From positions 1,674,001-1,738,000 of the forward strand of contig NZ_PDJH01000001.1 in the NCBI RefSeq assembly GCF_002564025.1: 64,000 nucleotides of DNA, given 5' to 3'. The notes under the pieces are model-generated. The model was not told the DNA's origin and did no database searches. It was given only the letters and a program-made list of their open reading frames with translations. This stretch comes from Flavimobilis soli (GTDB taxonomy: Bacteria; Actinomycetota; Actinomycetes; Actinomycetales; Cellulomonadaceae). Of this stretch, positions 41,245 to 50,447 are shown one piece after another. The translations under genes and the position numbers were made by a program. How positions within the stretch are numbered: position 1 is the first letter of the stretch; every line of letters starts with the position of its first letter.

Positions 41245-42696
41245 ATGCCGACGTCGCCAGCCGTCATCCCCGCCCCCCGCACCGTGCACCCCGACCGCGG
41301 GACGACCGTCGTCGACCCGCGCACGCTCGCCGCGCTCGCCGTCGCGCTCGAGCCCTGGGCGCCGAACGCCGCCCACGCGCTCCGCGACGCACGGACGGTG
41401 GGCCCGCTCGTCGCGCCGTCGGGCAGCGCCGCGACCCCCGCGACCGCATCGCTCGACGCGACCCTCCCGAGCGAGGGCTATGCCCTCGACCTGTCCGACG
41501 CCGGCTGGCACCTCCGCGCAGGCGACGCCGCGGGCGCGTTCTACGCCGTGCAGGTCCTGCTCCAGCTCCTCGCCGACTCGCGGCACGACGCCGGCATCAC
41601 GACGATCCCCGCCTACGCGTGCGAGGACGCCCCGACGTACCCGCTGCGCGGGATCTCCTTCGACGTCGCGCGCCACTTCTTCGGCGTCCCCGACATCGAA
41701 CGGCTCGTCGACCTCGCCGCGACCTACCGGCTCAACCAGCTGCACCTGCACCTGAGCGACGACCAGGGCTGGCGCCTCGAGATCGAGGGGCGTCCGCTGC
41801 TTCTCGAGCGCGCGTCCGCGAACGACGTCGACGGCGGCCCGGGCGGCTACCTCACCCTCGCCGAGTACGAGCACCTGCAGGACTACGCCGCAGCGCGGCA
41901 CATCACCGTCGTCCCCGAGATCGACATGCCTGGCCACACCCACGCCGCCCAGGTGGCCTATCCCGAGATCAGCCCGGACGGCGAGCCGCGCGAGCCGTAC
42001 GCCGGCATCGAGGTCGGCTTCTCGAACGTCCACCTGACGTCCGCCGAGACGTGGTCCTTCGTGGACGACGTCGTCGGCACGCTCGCGCGCCACACCCGCG
42101 GCCCGCGCCTGCACCTCGGCGGCGACGAGGCGCACACGCTCACGGCCGAGGAGTACGCGGCGTTCGTGGAGCGGCTCGGCATCGTCGTCGCGGAGCACGG
42201 CAAGCAGCTCGTCATGTGGCAGGAGGCCGCCCCCGTGCAGCTCCCGGCCGGCACGCTCCTGCAGTTCTGGACGTACGACATCGACACGAGCCACCTCGCC
42301 GACCTCGCCCGCGAGCGCGACGTCCGGTTCGTCGCGTCCCCCGCGCCGCACGCCTACCTCGACCTCAAGCACGACGAGAGCCAGGAGCTCGGCCTGACCT
42401 GGGCGGGCACGGTCGAGGTGCGCGACGCCTACGAGTGGGAGCCCGCGAGCGTGCTCCCGGGGGTGCCCGCGGACAAGATCGAGGGCGTCGAGGCGTGCCT
42501 GTGGACGGAGACCCTGCGGACGTGGGACGACGTCACGACGATGCTCCTCCCGCGCCTGCCCGCCGTCGCGTCCGTCGCGTGGGGGTCGCCGCGCGACACG
42601 GGAACGTTCCTCGAGTCGCTCGCCGCGCACGGCGAGCGGTGGGTGCGCGACGGCGTCGCGTTCCACCGGTCGCCGCAGGTGCCCTGGCGGTCCTGA
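41245..42696 (+). CDS. GH20 beta-N-acetylhexosaminidase, intracellular
   Basis: A 483-residue glycosidase. An N-terminal alpha/beta domain (about 1-130) precedes a TIM barrel with NQLHLHLSDDQGWRLEI, ITVVPEIDMPGHTHAA and the catalytic Asp-Glu pair in HLGGDEAH near residue 293. The mechanism uses the substrate N-acetyl group. No signal peptide is present, so it probably cleaves imported chitobiose or other GlcNAc-terminated oligomers in the cytoplasm. It is divergent from the sugar-uptake operon. AAGGAT lies 6 nt before the ATG. Confidence 0.94.
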   Translation: MPTSPAVIPAPRTVHPDRGTTVVDPRTLAALAVALEPWAPNAAHALRDARTVGPLVAPSGSAATPATASLDATLPSEGYALDLSDAGWHLRAGDAAGAFYAVQVLLQLLADSRHDAGITTIPAYACEDAPTYPLRGISFDVARHFFGVPDIERLVDLAATYRLNQLHLHLSDDQGWRLEIEGRPLLLERASANDVDGGPGGYLTLAEYEHLQDYAAARHITVVPEIDMPGHTHAAQVAYPEISPDGEPREPYAGIEVGFSNVHLTSAETWSFVDDVVGTLARHTRGPRLHLGGDEAHTLTAEEYAAFVERLGIVVAEHGKQLVMWQEAAPVQLPAGTLLQFWTYDIDTSHLADLARERDVRFVASPAPHAYLDLKHDESQELGLTWAGTVEVRDAYEWEPASVLPGVPADKIEGVEACLWTETLRTWDDVTTMLLPRLPAVASVAWGSPRDTGTFLESLAAHGERWVRDGVAFHRSPQVPWRS

Positions 42697-42779
42697 CCAC
42701 GGGCGGCGCGGCAGCGCGGTCGGCGCGCGGCAGGAGGGAGGCCCTGCCCAGCAGGGCCTTCGCGTGGAAGGATGCCGCC

Positions 42780-43313
42780 ATGAGCATCGACAAGACCCTC
42801 GGCAACGGCGAGTTCGTGGTCCTGACGACCCGGACGCACCCCAAGGCGCTCTTCAAGCCGTTTCTGCTGTTCCTGCTGGTCGTGGCGGCTTTCGTCGCTG
42901 CGCTCGTGTGGTTCCCGGAGAACGACGCGAAGCAGTGGGTCCTGGTCGCCGTCGGTGCGGTCGCGATCGTCACGCTCGTGACGTGGGTGCTGGTGCCGTA
43001 CCTGCGGTGGCGGCACTCGAGCTATACGTTCACGAACAAGCGCCTGATCACCCGCGAGGGCATCATCACGCGCGTGGGCCGCGACATCCCGCTGTTCCGC
43101 ATCAACGACTTCACGTACGAGCGCGACCTGCTCGACCGTCTGCTGGGCTGCGGGACGATCGTCGTGTCGGACGCGACCGAGAAGGCCGGCGTCATGCTCT
43201 ACGACGTGCCGCGAATCGCCGAGGTGCAGCGCGAGCTGTCGAACCTCATCTTCCAGGCTGACGACGGCTCGGACGACGGCGAGTTCCCGCCGGGCGAGCC
43301 GCGTCGCCGCTGA
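42780..43313 (+). CDS. Bacterial PH-domain membrane protein
   Basis: A 177-residue protein with two helices (about 27-46 and 51-75), then a bPH2/YdbS-like domain: YTFTNKRLITREGIITRVGRDIPLFRINDFTYERDLLDRLLGCGTI is the typical core, ending in YDVPRIAEVQREL. Such proteins are membrane scaffolds of unclear function. AAGGAT is 6 nt before the ATG. It lies 83 bp after the GH20 gene, with no clear link to sugar use. Confidence 0.88.
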   Translation: MSIDKTLGNGEFVVLTTRTHPKALFKPFLLFLLVVAAFVAALVWFPENDAKQWVLVAVGAVAIVTLVTWVLVPYLRWRHSSYTFTNKRLITREGIITRVGRDIPLFRINDFTYERDLLDRLLGCGTIVVSDATEKAGVMLYDVPRIAEVQRELSNLIFQADDGSDDGEFPPGEPRRR

Positions 43314-43333
43314 GCCCGACGCCCGGGCCGACC

Positions 43334-43374
43334 GATCGCCCGTGTGCACACTTCTGATGTGCACACGGGCGATC
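43334..43374 (+). repeat. Palindromic element B, copy 6
   Basis: An almost perfect 41-bp palindrome: GATCGCCCGTGTGCACA and TGTGCACACGGGCGATC arms around a 7-nt centre, right flank CCGTCAT. First of a doublet in the gap between the PH-domain gene and the SAM riboswitch. Confidence 0.9.
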
Positions 43375-43406
43375 CGTCATTGGGGGCACAGGCCGCCCGT
43401 CACACC

Positions 43407-43447
43407 GATCGCCCGGATGCACACGTGACGTGTGCATCCGGGCGATC
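43407..43447 (+). repeat. Palindromic element B, copy 7
   Basis: The best-conserved copy, 41 bp: GATCGCCCGGATGCACACG and CGTGTGCATCCGGGCGATC arms around TGA. It starts 73 bp after copy 6, same orientation. Confidence 0.92.
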
Positions 43448-43545
43448 CGTCGCAGATGGGGGCCTGCGGCAACCATGGACACTCGATCTCGCCATGCGGA
43501 CACCTCTTGGGGGCCGTGACTCGCGGCCCTAACCTCGAGTCACAA

Positions 43546-43644
43546 CCATCCAGAGCGGTCGAGAGTCCTGGCTCGTCGACGCCGCAGCAACCCCCCACTA
43601 CGGAAGCCTCCTGAGGGTGCGGGTGCTAAAGCCAGGTTCGATGG
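43546..43644 (+). ncRNA. SAM-I (S-box) riboswitch
   Basis: The conserved S-box core is visible: CCATC (P1, 43546-43550), AGAGCGG, GAGAG, CCTGGCTC, GACGCCGCAGCAACC, a variable P3, GGGTGCTAAAGCCAG, and the closing GATGG (43640-43644). It binds S-adenosylmethionine. Only 19 nt separate P1 from the metF ATG, with the ribosome site GGAGG (43655-43659) between, so control of translation initiation is more likely than termination. It is S-box-like, not the SAM-IV form common in Actinobacteria. Confidence 0.9.
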
Positions 43645-43663
43645 ACGTACCTATGGAGGCTTC

Positions 43664-44701
43664 ATGAGCATCGCCGACATCGTCGACTCGTCGGTCCGCC
43701 CGACCGTGTCGTTCGAGCTGATGCCCCCGCGCAACCCCGACGCCGCGCCCAAGTTCTGGACGACGGTGCGCCAGCTCCTCACGGCCCGCCCCGACTTCAT
43801 GTCGGTCACCTACGGCGCGGCGGGCACGGACCGCGCGACGACCCGCGCCGTCGTCACCACCCTCGCCCGGCAGACGCCAGTCCTGCCGATCGCACACCTC
43901 ACGTGCGTCGGTGCGACGCGCCCACACGTCGCCGAGGTCATCGACGAGTTCCTCGCCTCGGGCGTGCGCTCGTTCCTCGCCCTGCGCGGCGACCCGCCGC
44001 GCGACCAGCCCGACTGGCGCCCGCCGTCCGACGGCGTGCACTCGTCGATCGAGCTCGTCGCCCTCCTGCGCGAGGTCGAGGCGAACCGCTGCGACCGCAG
44101 CGCGGCGTCTGCCCTGCGCGGCGCAGCGCGACCGCTGACGATCGCCGTCGCGACCTTCCCGGGCGGCAACCGCGCCGCCGGGACCACGCCCGCACAGGAG
44201 GTCGAGCACCTCCTCGCGAAGCAGGAGGCGGGTGCGAGCTTCGCGATCACCCAGCTCTTCTACGAGGCGGACACGTACCTGTCGTTCGTCGAGTCCGCCC
44301 GCGCGGCAGGCGTCACCATCCCGATCCTCGCGGGTGTCCTGCCCACGACCGACCCGGCGCGCCTGCGGCGCGTCGAGGAGCTCACGGGGGTGCCCGCACC
44401 GTCGGCGCTCGTCCGCGAGCTCGAGTCCTTGCCCGACGACGAGGCGCGCCACAGGCGCGGCATCGAGGCGTCGGCGGGACTCGTCTCGGCCGTCCTCGAG
44501 GCCGGCGCCCCTGGCCTCCACATCTATACGTTCAACAAGTCACGCCCAGCACTTGACCTGCTCGAGGGTGTCCACCTCGGCGGCGGTTCCACGGGCCCGG
44601 CTCCGGCCGGGCTGGCGGAGCCAGACCTGGCCAGCGGGCCGTGGGTCGGGGCAGCACACGCACAGCTGAGCTCGACGAGCGACACCGTCGCCGTCGACTG
44701 A
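43664..44701 (+). CDS. metF: Methylenetetrahydrofolate reductase
   Basis: A 345-residue flavoprotein that reduces 5,10-methylene-THF to 5-methyl-THF for methionine synthesis. The TIM-barrel blocks are [13 protein letters not shown] with the catalytic Glu, [38 protein letters not shown], and [19 protein letters not shown]. Slightly longer than usual, with a hydrophilic C-terminal tail. It is first in the metF-metE operon, under a SAM-I riboswitch, and ends 19 nt before metE. Confidence 0.96.
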   Translation: MSIADIVDSSVRPTVSFELMPPRNPDAAPKFWTTVRQLLTARPDFMSVTYGAAGTDRATTRAVVTTLARQTPVLPIAHLTCVGATRPHVAEVIDEFLASGVRSFLALRGDPPRDQPDWRPPSDGVHSSIELVALLREVEANRCDRSAASALRGAARPLTIAVATFPGGNRAAGTTPAQEVEHLLAKQEAGASFAITQLFYEADTYLSFVESARAAGVTIPILAGVLPTTDPARLRRVEELTGVPAPSALVRELESLPDDEARHRRGIEASAGLVSAVLEAGAPGLHIYTFNKSRPALDLLEGVHLGGGSTGPAPAGLAEPDLASGPWVGAAHAQLSSTSDTVAVD

Positions 44702-44720
44702 CCCCGAAGAGAGACGCACC

Positions 44721-47228
44721 ATGACCAACCAGCAGCACAGCCCTGCCCTCGTCCAGGGCACAAACTTCGCATTCCCGGCGGCGACTGTCCTCGGCTACCC
44801 GCGCATCGGTCCGAACCGCGAGCTCAAGCGCGCGGTCGAGTCGTTCTGGGCGGGCCGCGTCAGCGCGTCCCAGCTCGAGCAGCAGGCCGCCGAGCTCCGG
44901 GCTCGCACGCGCGACCACCTCGTCGCGCTCGGCCTGACCGAGCCGGCCGCCGTGCCGTCGTCGTTCTCGTTCTACGACCAGGTGCTCGACGTCGTCGCGA
45001 CGGTCGGGGCGGTGCCGCCCCGGTTCGCGCACCTGCGCGCCGCGGACGGCTCGCTCGACCTCGCCGCGTACTTCGCGCTCGCCCGCGGCGACGACGAGGT
45101 CGCGCCGCTCGAGATGACGAAGTGGTTCGACTCGAACTACCACTACCTCGTCCCGGAGATCGGTCCCGAGACGGAGCTGCGGCTCGTGAGCGACCGGATC
45201 GTCGCGGAGTACGTCGAGGCTCGCGAGGCGGGCGTCGTGACCCGGCCCGTCGTCGTCGGGCCTGTGACGTTCTTGCTGCTCAGCAAGCCGAGCGACGACG
45301 CCCCGGCAGGGTTCCGCCCGCTCGACCGGCTCGCCGACCTGCTGCCCGTGTACGCGGAGCTCCTCGGCCGCCTCGCGGCCGCAGGTGCGCCGTGGGTCCA
45401 GCTCGACGAGCCGGCCCTCGTGACGGACACGCTCGACGTGCCCGGCGAGCGGGTGCGCACGGCGGTGACGGACGCGTACCGCGCGCTCGCGTCCGACCTC
45501 GCCGTGGGCGCGCAGCGCCCGGCGATCCTGCTCGCGGCCCCCTACGGGGACCTCGGCGACAACCTCCCGGTCGTCGCGGCGTCGGACGTCGAGGCCGTGG
45601 CCTTCGACCTGGTCAAGGGCGCGTTGCCCAGCCCGGCCGCCCTCCCCGCCCCTTCCAGCGAGTCCGTCACCTCCAGCGAGTCCGTCACCTCCAGCGCGAC
45701 TGAGTCAGCTGGAACTGACGGACTCACGCCGGGACTGACGGACTCGCCGGCCGAGCAGGTCCGGCCCGCCGACGTCGTGGCCGGGCTTGCGCGCAAGACG
45801 CTCGTCGCGGGCGTCGTCGACGGGCACAACGTGTGGCGCGCCGACCTCGGCGCGCGGCTCGCGCAGGTGGAGAAGCTCACCACGCTCGGCGCCCGGGTGA
45901 CGGTCGGGACGTCGACGTCGCTGTTCCACGTCCCGCACACGACCGCCGCCGAGCCGCAGCTCGACGCGGGCCTTCGCTCGTGGCTCGCGTTCGCCGACGA
46001 GAAGGTCCTCGAGGTCGTCACGCTCGCACGCGGCCTGGTCGAGGGCCGCGATGCCGTCGAGACAGAGATCGCCGCCGCGAGCGCCGCTCTCGCCGCCCGC
46101 GCGACCGCAGCCGGCGTCCGCGTCGAGGCGGTGCGCGCCCGCACGGCCGGGGTCGCGCCGTCGGACCTCGAGCGCGGTTCCGCGGCCGAGCGCCGCGACA
46201 CCCAGGCGGCGCGCCTCGGGCTGCCGCCGCTGCCGACGACGACGATCGGCTCCTTCCCGCAGACGACGGACATCCGCGTCGCCCGGGCCGCGCACGCGCG
46301 CGGCGAGCTGGACGACGCGCAGTACGACGCCGCCATGGAGGCCGAGATCGCGCGCGTGATCGCGCTGCAGGAGGAGATAGGGCTCGACGTGCTCGTGCAC
46401 GGCGAGCCTGAGCGCAACGACATGGTGCAGTACTTCGCCGAGCTGCTCGACGGCTTCGCGGTGACGCGCAACGGCTGGGTGCAGTCGTACGGCACGCGCT
46501 GCACGCGTCCGTCGATCCTGTGGGGCGACGTCTCACGGCCCGCCCCGATGACGGTCCGCTGGACGCGGTTCGCGCAGTCGCTCACGCCCAAGCCGGTCAA
46601 GGGAATGCTCACGGGCCCGGTGACGATCATGGCGTGGTCGTTCGTGCGCGACGACCTCCCTCTCGCGGACACCGCCACGCAGATCGGGCTCGCGCTGCGC
46701 GACGAGCTCGCGGACCTCGAGGCGGCGGGGGTCGCGATCATCCAGGTGGACGAGCCTGCGCTGCGTGAGCTGCTGCCCCTGCGGCGCGCGGACCAGGCCG
46801 CCTACCTGGACTGGTCTGTGGCGTCGTTCCGGCTCGCGACGTCGGGCGTCCGTGCGGACACGCAGGTGCACACGCACCTGTGCTACTCCGAGTTCGGCGA
46901 GGTCATCGGGGCGATCGACGCGCTCGACGCTGACGTCACGTCGATCGAGGCGGCGCGCTCGCGCATGGAGGTACTCGGTGAACTGCGCGACGCGGGCTTC
47001 GGCCGCGGCGTCGGGCCGGGTGTGTACGACATCCACTCGCCGCGGGTGCCGTCGGTCGACGAGCTCGGAGAGCTGATCAGCCTCGCGGCGGCTGACGTCG
47101 ACCCGGGGCTGCTGTGGATCAACCCGGACTGCGGCCTCAAGACGCGCGGTTACGCGGAGGTCGTCCCTGCGCTGACCCACCTGGTTGAGGCGACGCGTTC
47201 CGCACGAGGCGCGCTCGTCCGCGCCTGA
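44721..47228 (+). CDS. metE: Cobalamin-independent methionine synthase with in-frame palindromic insert
   Basis: An 835-residue MetE, about 60-80 residues longer than typical. The N-terminal barrel begins [16 protein letters not shown]; the C-terminal catalytic barrel holds [24 protein letters not shown], and zinc ligands in HTHLCYSEF and [11 protein letters not shown]. It transfers the methyl group of methyl-THF to homocysteine. Residues about 314-342 are a Ser/Thr/Glu-rich insertion encoded by a type-C palindrome; it falls in a loop before the conserved [10 protein letters not shown] segment, so folding is likely preserved. GAGAGACG precedes the ATG. It is co-transcribed with metF. Confidence 0.96.
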   Translation: MTNQQHSPALVQGTNFAFPAATVLGYPRIGPNRELKRAVESFWAGRVSASQLEQQAAELRARTRDHLVALGLTEPAAVPSSFSFYDQVLDVVATVGAVPPRFAHLRAADGSLDLAAYFALARGDDEVAPLEMTKWFDSNYHYLVPEIGPETELRLVSDRIVAEYVEAREAGVVTRPVVVGPVTFLLLSKPSDDAPAGFRPLDRLADLLPVYAELLGRLAAAGAPWVQLDEPALVTDTLDVPGERVRTAVTDAYRALASDLAVGAQRPAILLAAPYGDLGDNLPVVAASDVEAVAFDLVKGALPSPAALPAPSSESVTSSESVTSSATESAGTDGLTPGLTDSPAEQVRPADVVAGLARKTLVAGVVDGHNVWRADLGARLAQVEKLTTLGARVTVGTSTSLFHVPHTTAAEPQLDAGLRSWLAFADEKVLEVVTLARGLVEGRDAVETEIAAASAALAARATAAGVRVEAVRARTAGVAPSDLERGSAAERRDTQAARLGLPPLPTTTIGSFPQTTDIRVARAAHARGELDDAQYDAAMEAEIARVIALQEEIGLDVLVHGEPERNDMVQYFAELLDGFAVTRNGWVQSYGTRCTRPSILWGDVSRPAPMTVRWTRFAQSLTPKPVKGMLTGPVTIMAWSFVRDDLPLADTATQIGLALRDELADLEAAGVAIIQVDEPALRELLPLRRADQAAYLDWSVASFRLATSGVRADTQVHTHLCYSEFGEVIGAIDALDADVTSIEAARSRMEVLGELRDAGFGRGVGPGVYDIHSPRVPSVDELGELISLAAADVDPGLLWINPDCGLKTRGYAEVVPALTHLVEATRSARGALVRA
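45660..45745 (+). repeat. Palindromic element C, copy 3, in frame in metE
   Basis: An 86-bp unit with the same ++-- half-site order as the intergenic copies: GAGTCCGTC at 45660 and 45678, CTGACGGACTC at 45715 and 45735. The right pair is joined by ACGCCGGGA, nearly identical to the AAGCCGGGA of copies 1 and 2. It is read through in frame as Ser-Glu-Ser-Val-Thr repeats and then GLTPGLTDS. Confidence 0.9.
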
Positions 47229-47374
47229 CAGGGAGCGCGCCTCGCTTCCGCGCTCGAGCGTCGGCGCCCGGCACCCTCGACGGGTGCTGGGCGTCAGCGC
47301 GCCGGGCTGGCCGTGCGTCGGAGCGCAGGTCGCACCCCAGGAAAGTCTGGAGCCCGGCCGATACGCTGCCGCGT

Positions 47375-48106
47375 GTGACTACGACCCCACCCCCGCTCCC
47401 GGACCCGCCCCACCGCAAGACGGTGACCGCGCCCGACGGCGGCGGCGAGGTCCTCGTCGGCCCTGCCGGCTGGTACCGGCACCCGGAGGGAGGCGAACGC
47501 TGGTGGGACGGCACCGCGTGGACCGACTCCGAGCGGTTCGGGGACAAAGTACGGAAGGCCGCCCGACCCGCGACGCCCCAGCAGGCGGCTGAGGACGAGC
47601 GGGACCGCGCGTGGGACCGTCGCCGTCGCCGGATCCTCAGGGGCATCGTCGCGGCGATCGTGCTGTGGGTCGTCGGTGCGCTGGCCTTCCAAGCAGCAGC
47701 CGAGCGCTTCCCCGCGCTCGAACGCACGACCCCCGGCGAGCGCATCACGGCGTTCCTGCGGGCCCCGCGCGGCGTCGGGTCCGCGGACCCCGCGAAGAGC
47801 GGCTGCCCGACGACGGATCGGATGCTCGTCGACCCGTCCTCCCCGGAGGTCGCCCGCTTCCGGGAGGTCAAGGGCTGCGGCGCCGCCGAGGGCTTGGCCT
47901 TCGAGAGCGCGGAGGTCGTCACACGCGCGACGGACGGCTCGCCGTCGGGCGTCTACGACGTGACGTTCCGCGAGGTCACGGACCCGGAGCACCCGGACGC
48001 CGCGCTGAGCGAGCAGACCGCGCGCCTGACGATCACGGTCGAGAAGGCCTTCCTCGGGTGGAAGGTCGCGTCCGTGGCAGGGCTGCCTCCGCGCGACGCG
48101 GGCTGA
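47375..48106 (+). CDS. DUF2510 membrane protein
   Basis: A 243-residue actinobacterial protein. After a Pro-rich N-terminus comes a DUF2510 motif (about 32-52: GWYRHPEGGERWWDGTAWT), a charged linker, one membrane helix (about 88-107) and an extracytoplasmic region with two cysteines and a beta-rich end. The function of DUF2510 is unknown; it is a short Trp-rich element often found in secretion-linked membrane proteins. The GTG start lies 7 nt after TACGCT, consistent with a leaderless mRNA. Confidence 0.82.
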   Translation: MTTTPPPLPDPPHRKTVTAPDGGGEVLVGPAGWYRHPEGGERWWDGTAWTDSERFGDKVRKAARPATPQQAAEDERDRAWDRRRRRILRGIVAAIVLWVVGALAFQAAAERFPALERTTPGERITAFLRAPRGVGSADPAKSGCPTTDRMLVDPSSPEVARFREVKGCGAAEGLAFESAEVVTRATDGSPSGVYDVTFREVTDPEHPDAALSEQTARLTITVEKAFLGWKVASVAGLPPRDAG

Positions 48107-48204
48107 TCCGTTCCTCCGGGCGGCACCAGGAGGCGCAGAGTCACGCCGCCCTCTCACGGCCCCTTCACCCCCGCTGCACGGGCGCCGGTTACCGTGGACA
48201 GGAC

Positions 48205-49392
48205 ATGACTCTGCCCTCTCGCACCCCTGACTCCACGCCGTCCGAGCCCGCCGTGCCCGCAGCGGGGTCGTCGTCGACCCCCGCGAACGGTGACCACGCC
48301 GAGGCGCAGACCCCGCGACCCGTCGCGGACGTCCCCAAGCCTTCCTTCGTGCAGATCGCCGCGTCCGTGCTGACGGCGATCACGTCGACCGTCGCCCTGT
48401 CCTACCTCGGTGTGGCCGGCACGCTCATCGGCGCGGCCGTCGCGGCCGTCCTCACCGCCGTCGCGAACTACCTGTACACGCGGTCCCTCGTGCGCACGCG
48501 CTACGTCGTCACGACGCTCGCGCCGCGCGTCGTGCGCGTCGGCGACACCGCCGTCCTGCCCGCTGTCCGCGGTGCACGCACGACGGCGGTCGAGCAGACG
48601 GTCATCGTCGACGAGGTCCGCGAGACGCAGGCTGCGCACCAGGACGACGCCGCGCAGGCCACGCCTGCGCCGTCGCCGACAGTGTCGTCACCGTCCGCGA
48701 CGGCGTCCGCCGCGTCGACGCCGAGCGCGCGGACGCCCGAGGAGACGGCGGCCGTCCCGGCGGCAACGTCCACTCCCGACGCTCCGACCGCGGCGGCGAC
48801 GCCGCCGACGGCACCGGTCGCCGCAGCGCCTGACGCCGCCGCTCCCGCTGCCGCGGCGCAGCGCGCCGCCAGGTCTCCCGAGGCGCTCATGGCGCCCGCG
48901 CGTCGCTCGCGCCGCCCGTACGTCGTGACCGCCCTCGTGACGTTCGTGATCGTCATCGCCGCGGTGACCGCGGTCGAGCTGGGCTTCGGCAAGCCGTTGT
49001 CGGACGTCGTCCGCGGGCAGGAAGGGTCCGGCACGACCATCTCCGGCGTGCGCCCCAACCGCGGCACGCCCGCGCAGAAGCCGACCCCGACCCCCACGCA
49101 GGAGGCGCCTGCGCCGACGGACGAGCCGACGACGGAGCCGACCGAGTCGCCCGAGCCGACGCCCACGCCGACAGACGTGCCGAGCCCGACCCCGACGACG
49201 CCCGCGCCCACGGCACCGCCGACCAGCACGCCGTCGCCGACGGACGCCCCGACGCAGACCGCCCCGCCCGTGACCCCGACGCCCGACACGTCCGAGCAGT
49301 CCGTCACCGACGGCGTGCCCGGTGCGGAGGGCACGCCTGGCACCGAGGGCTCGTCCGGCGCTACCGAGGAGCCCGCCGCTCAAGACGGCTGA
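48205..49392 (+). CDS. Membrane protein with Pro/Thr-rich extracellular tail
   Basis: A 395-residue protein. Residues 48-90 are hydrophobic (probably two helices), 130-225 an Ala/Pro/Ser-rich linker, 239-260 a further helix, and 280-395 a long Thr-Pro and Glu-rich low-complexity tail, likely exposed or glycosylated in the cell wall. No domain is recognised. Part of the TPTPTP-style repeat is probably under loose constraint. It ends at a strong hairpin shared with the convergent FNT gene. Confidence 0.78.
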   Translation: MTLPSRTPDSTPSEPAVPAAGSSSTPANGDHAEAQTPRPVADVPKPSFVQIAASVLTAITSTVALSYLGVAGTLIGAAVAAVLTAVANYLYTRSLVRTRYVVTTLAPRVVRVGDTAVLPAVRGARTTAVEQTVIVDEVRETQAAHQDDAAQATPAPSPTVSSPSATASAASTPSARTPEETAAVPAATSTPDAPTAAATPPTAPVAAAPDAAAPAAAAQRAARSPEALMAPARRSRRPYVVTALVTFVIVIAAVTAVELGFGKPLSDVVRGQEGSGTTISGVRPNRGTPAQKPTPTPTQEAPAPTDEPTTEPTESPEPTPTPTDVPSPTPTTPAPTAPPTSTPSPTDAPTQTAPPVTPTPDTSEQSVTDGVPGAEGTPGTEGSSGATEEPAAQDG

Positions 49393-49429
49393 GCGGGGCC
49401 GCTACCGGGACTTCCCGCCCATGCCGCTG

Positions 49430-49453
49430 CGGCGGGCGGCACACCGCCCGCCG
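49430..49453. terminator. Bidirectional hairpin terminator
   Basis: A perfect 10-bp stem CGGCGGGCGG/CCGCCCGCCG with a 4-nt CACA loop, between the convergent stops of the Pro/Thr-tail protein gene and the FNT gene. Confidence 0.75.
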
Positions 49454-49521
49454 AGCCCGGCTCCGCCAGCCCGGCGCCAGCGCCGACACCGGCCCCAGAG
49501 GCGTCACCCGCGGCAACCGCG

Positions 49522-50376
49522 TCAGCTCGCGGCGACGTACTTCCGGTCGTCGTTGCAGTACGCGTAATACCAGCCGATCAGCAGCCCACCCCCGACGAAG
49601 TTGCCCGCGAGCGCCAGCCCCACGTTCGCGAGCGCCTCACCGAGCGGGAGGCCGCCGTCGAGCCCGGCGATCGTGAACAGCACCGTGTTCGCGACGGAGT
49701 GCTCGAAGCCCAGGTAGGCGAACAGGAACACCGCGACCACCATGACGAGGGCCTTCATCAGGTCCTCCTTGATGTAGCCGTTGTAGACGACGAGCATCGC
49801 GATGTTGATGAGGAAGTTGCACAGGATCGCGCGGACGAACAGGTCGCCCCAGCCGGACGCGCCTGCAGTGATGAACTCCATCTTGTGGTCGAGCGACGCC
49901 TGCGCCTGCACGCCTGCGGCGCCGTCGAGGATCGAGGAGAACCGCACGAGGACGGCGACGAGCAGGCCACCGAGGAAGTTGCCGAACAGGCACAGGCCGA
50001 GCAGCCGCATCGCGCGGCTCCACCGGATGCGCCGGTGGTACAGGCCGACGCTGACGATCATCATGTTCGACGTCAGCAGCTCGGACCGCGTGTAGTAGAT
50101 GAACACGAGCGCCCACGCGAACGTGAGCGCGCCTGCGATCTTGCCGACCTGGCTGAGCTGCCCGTCGCCGACGACGGCGAACGCGGACGCGACGGCGAAG
50201 CTCGCCGAGTAGAAGACGCCGATGATGATGCCGGCCATGCCGGCGCGCATGAGGTACCGGCGCCGGAGCGCCCCCGACATCTCGGTCTTGGTGTCGAGCG
50301 ACCCGAGCACGGTCGAGATGAAGTACTTGCCCGGGAACAGGGTCTGGGGGTCGGCGGCCATGGCTCGATTATTCAT
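49522..50376 (-). CDS. Formate/nitrite transporter family channel
   Basis: A 284-residue FNT protein with six helices. Recognisable elements are the FYSASFAVASAFAVVG first-helix region, SELLTSNMMIVSVGLY, and NFLGGLLVAVLVRFSS; the family forms pentamers conducting formate, nitrite or related monovalent anions. The substrate cannot be told from sequence. Two ATG starts 15 nt apart are possible and neither has a clear ribosome site; the first is given. No nitrite reductase or formate lyase gene is nearby. Confidence 0.92.
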   Translation of the reverse strand: MNNRAMAADPQTLFPGKYFISTVLGSLDTKTEMSGALRRRYLMRAGMAGIIIGVFYSASFAVASAFAVVGDGQLSQVGKIAGALTFAWALVFIYYTRSELLTSNMMIVSVGLYHRRIRWSRAMRLLGLCLFGNFLGGLLVAVLVRFSSILDGAAGVQAQASLDHKMEFITAGASGWGDLFVRAILCNFLINIAMLVVYNGYIKEDLMKALVMVVAVFLFAYLGFEHSVANTVLFTIAGLDGGLPLGEALANVGLALAGNFVGGGLLIGWYYAYCNDDRKYVAAS

Positions 50377-50435
50377 GGCGTCTGGCGTCGTCCTGCGGGA
50401 CTTCCTGGTCCGCTGCCGTTCCGGCGTTACCCGAC

Positions 50436-50441
50436 TATCGT
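50436..50441 (+). promoter_or_regulatory. Putative -10 box of a leaderless gene
   Basis: TATCGT, 6 nt before the ATG of the sugar-phosphate isomerase/epimerase gene, in a short divergent gap without a Shine-Dalgarno sequence. Confidence 0.5.
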
Positions 50442-50447
50442 GCTGAT

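Noticed and set aside
43546..43644. SAM-IV riboswitch
   Set aside because: The core follows the S-box pattern (AGAGCGG, GCAGCAACC, GGGTGCTAA) and lacks the SAM-IV GCCAGCGUCAAG-type segment.
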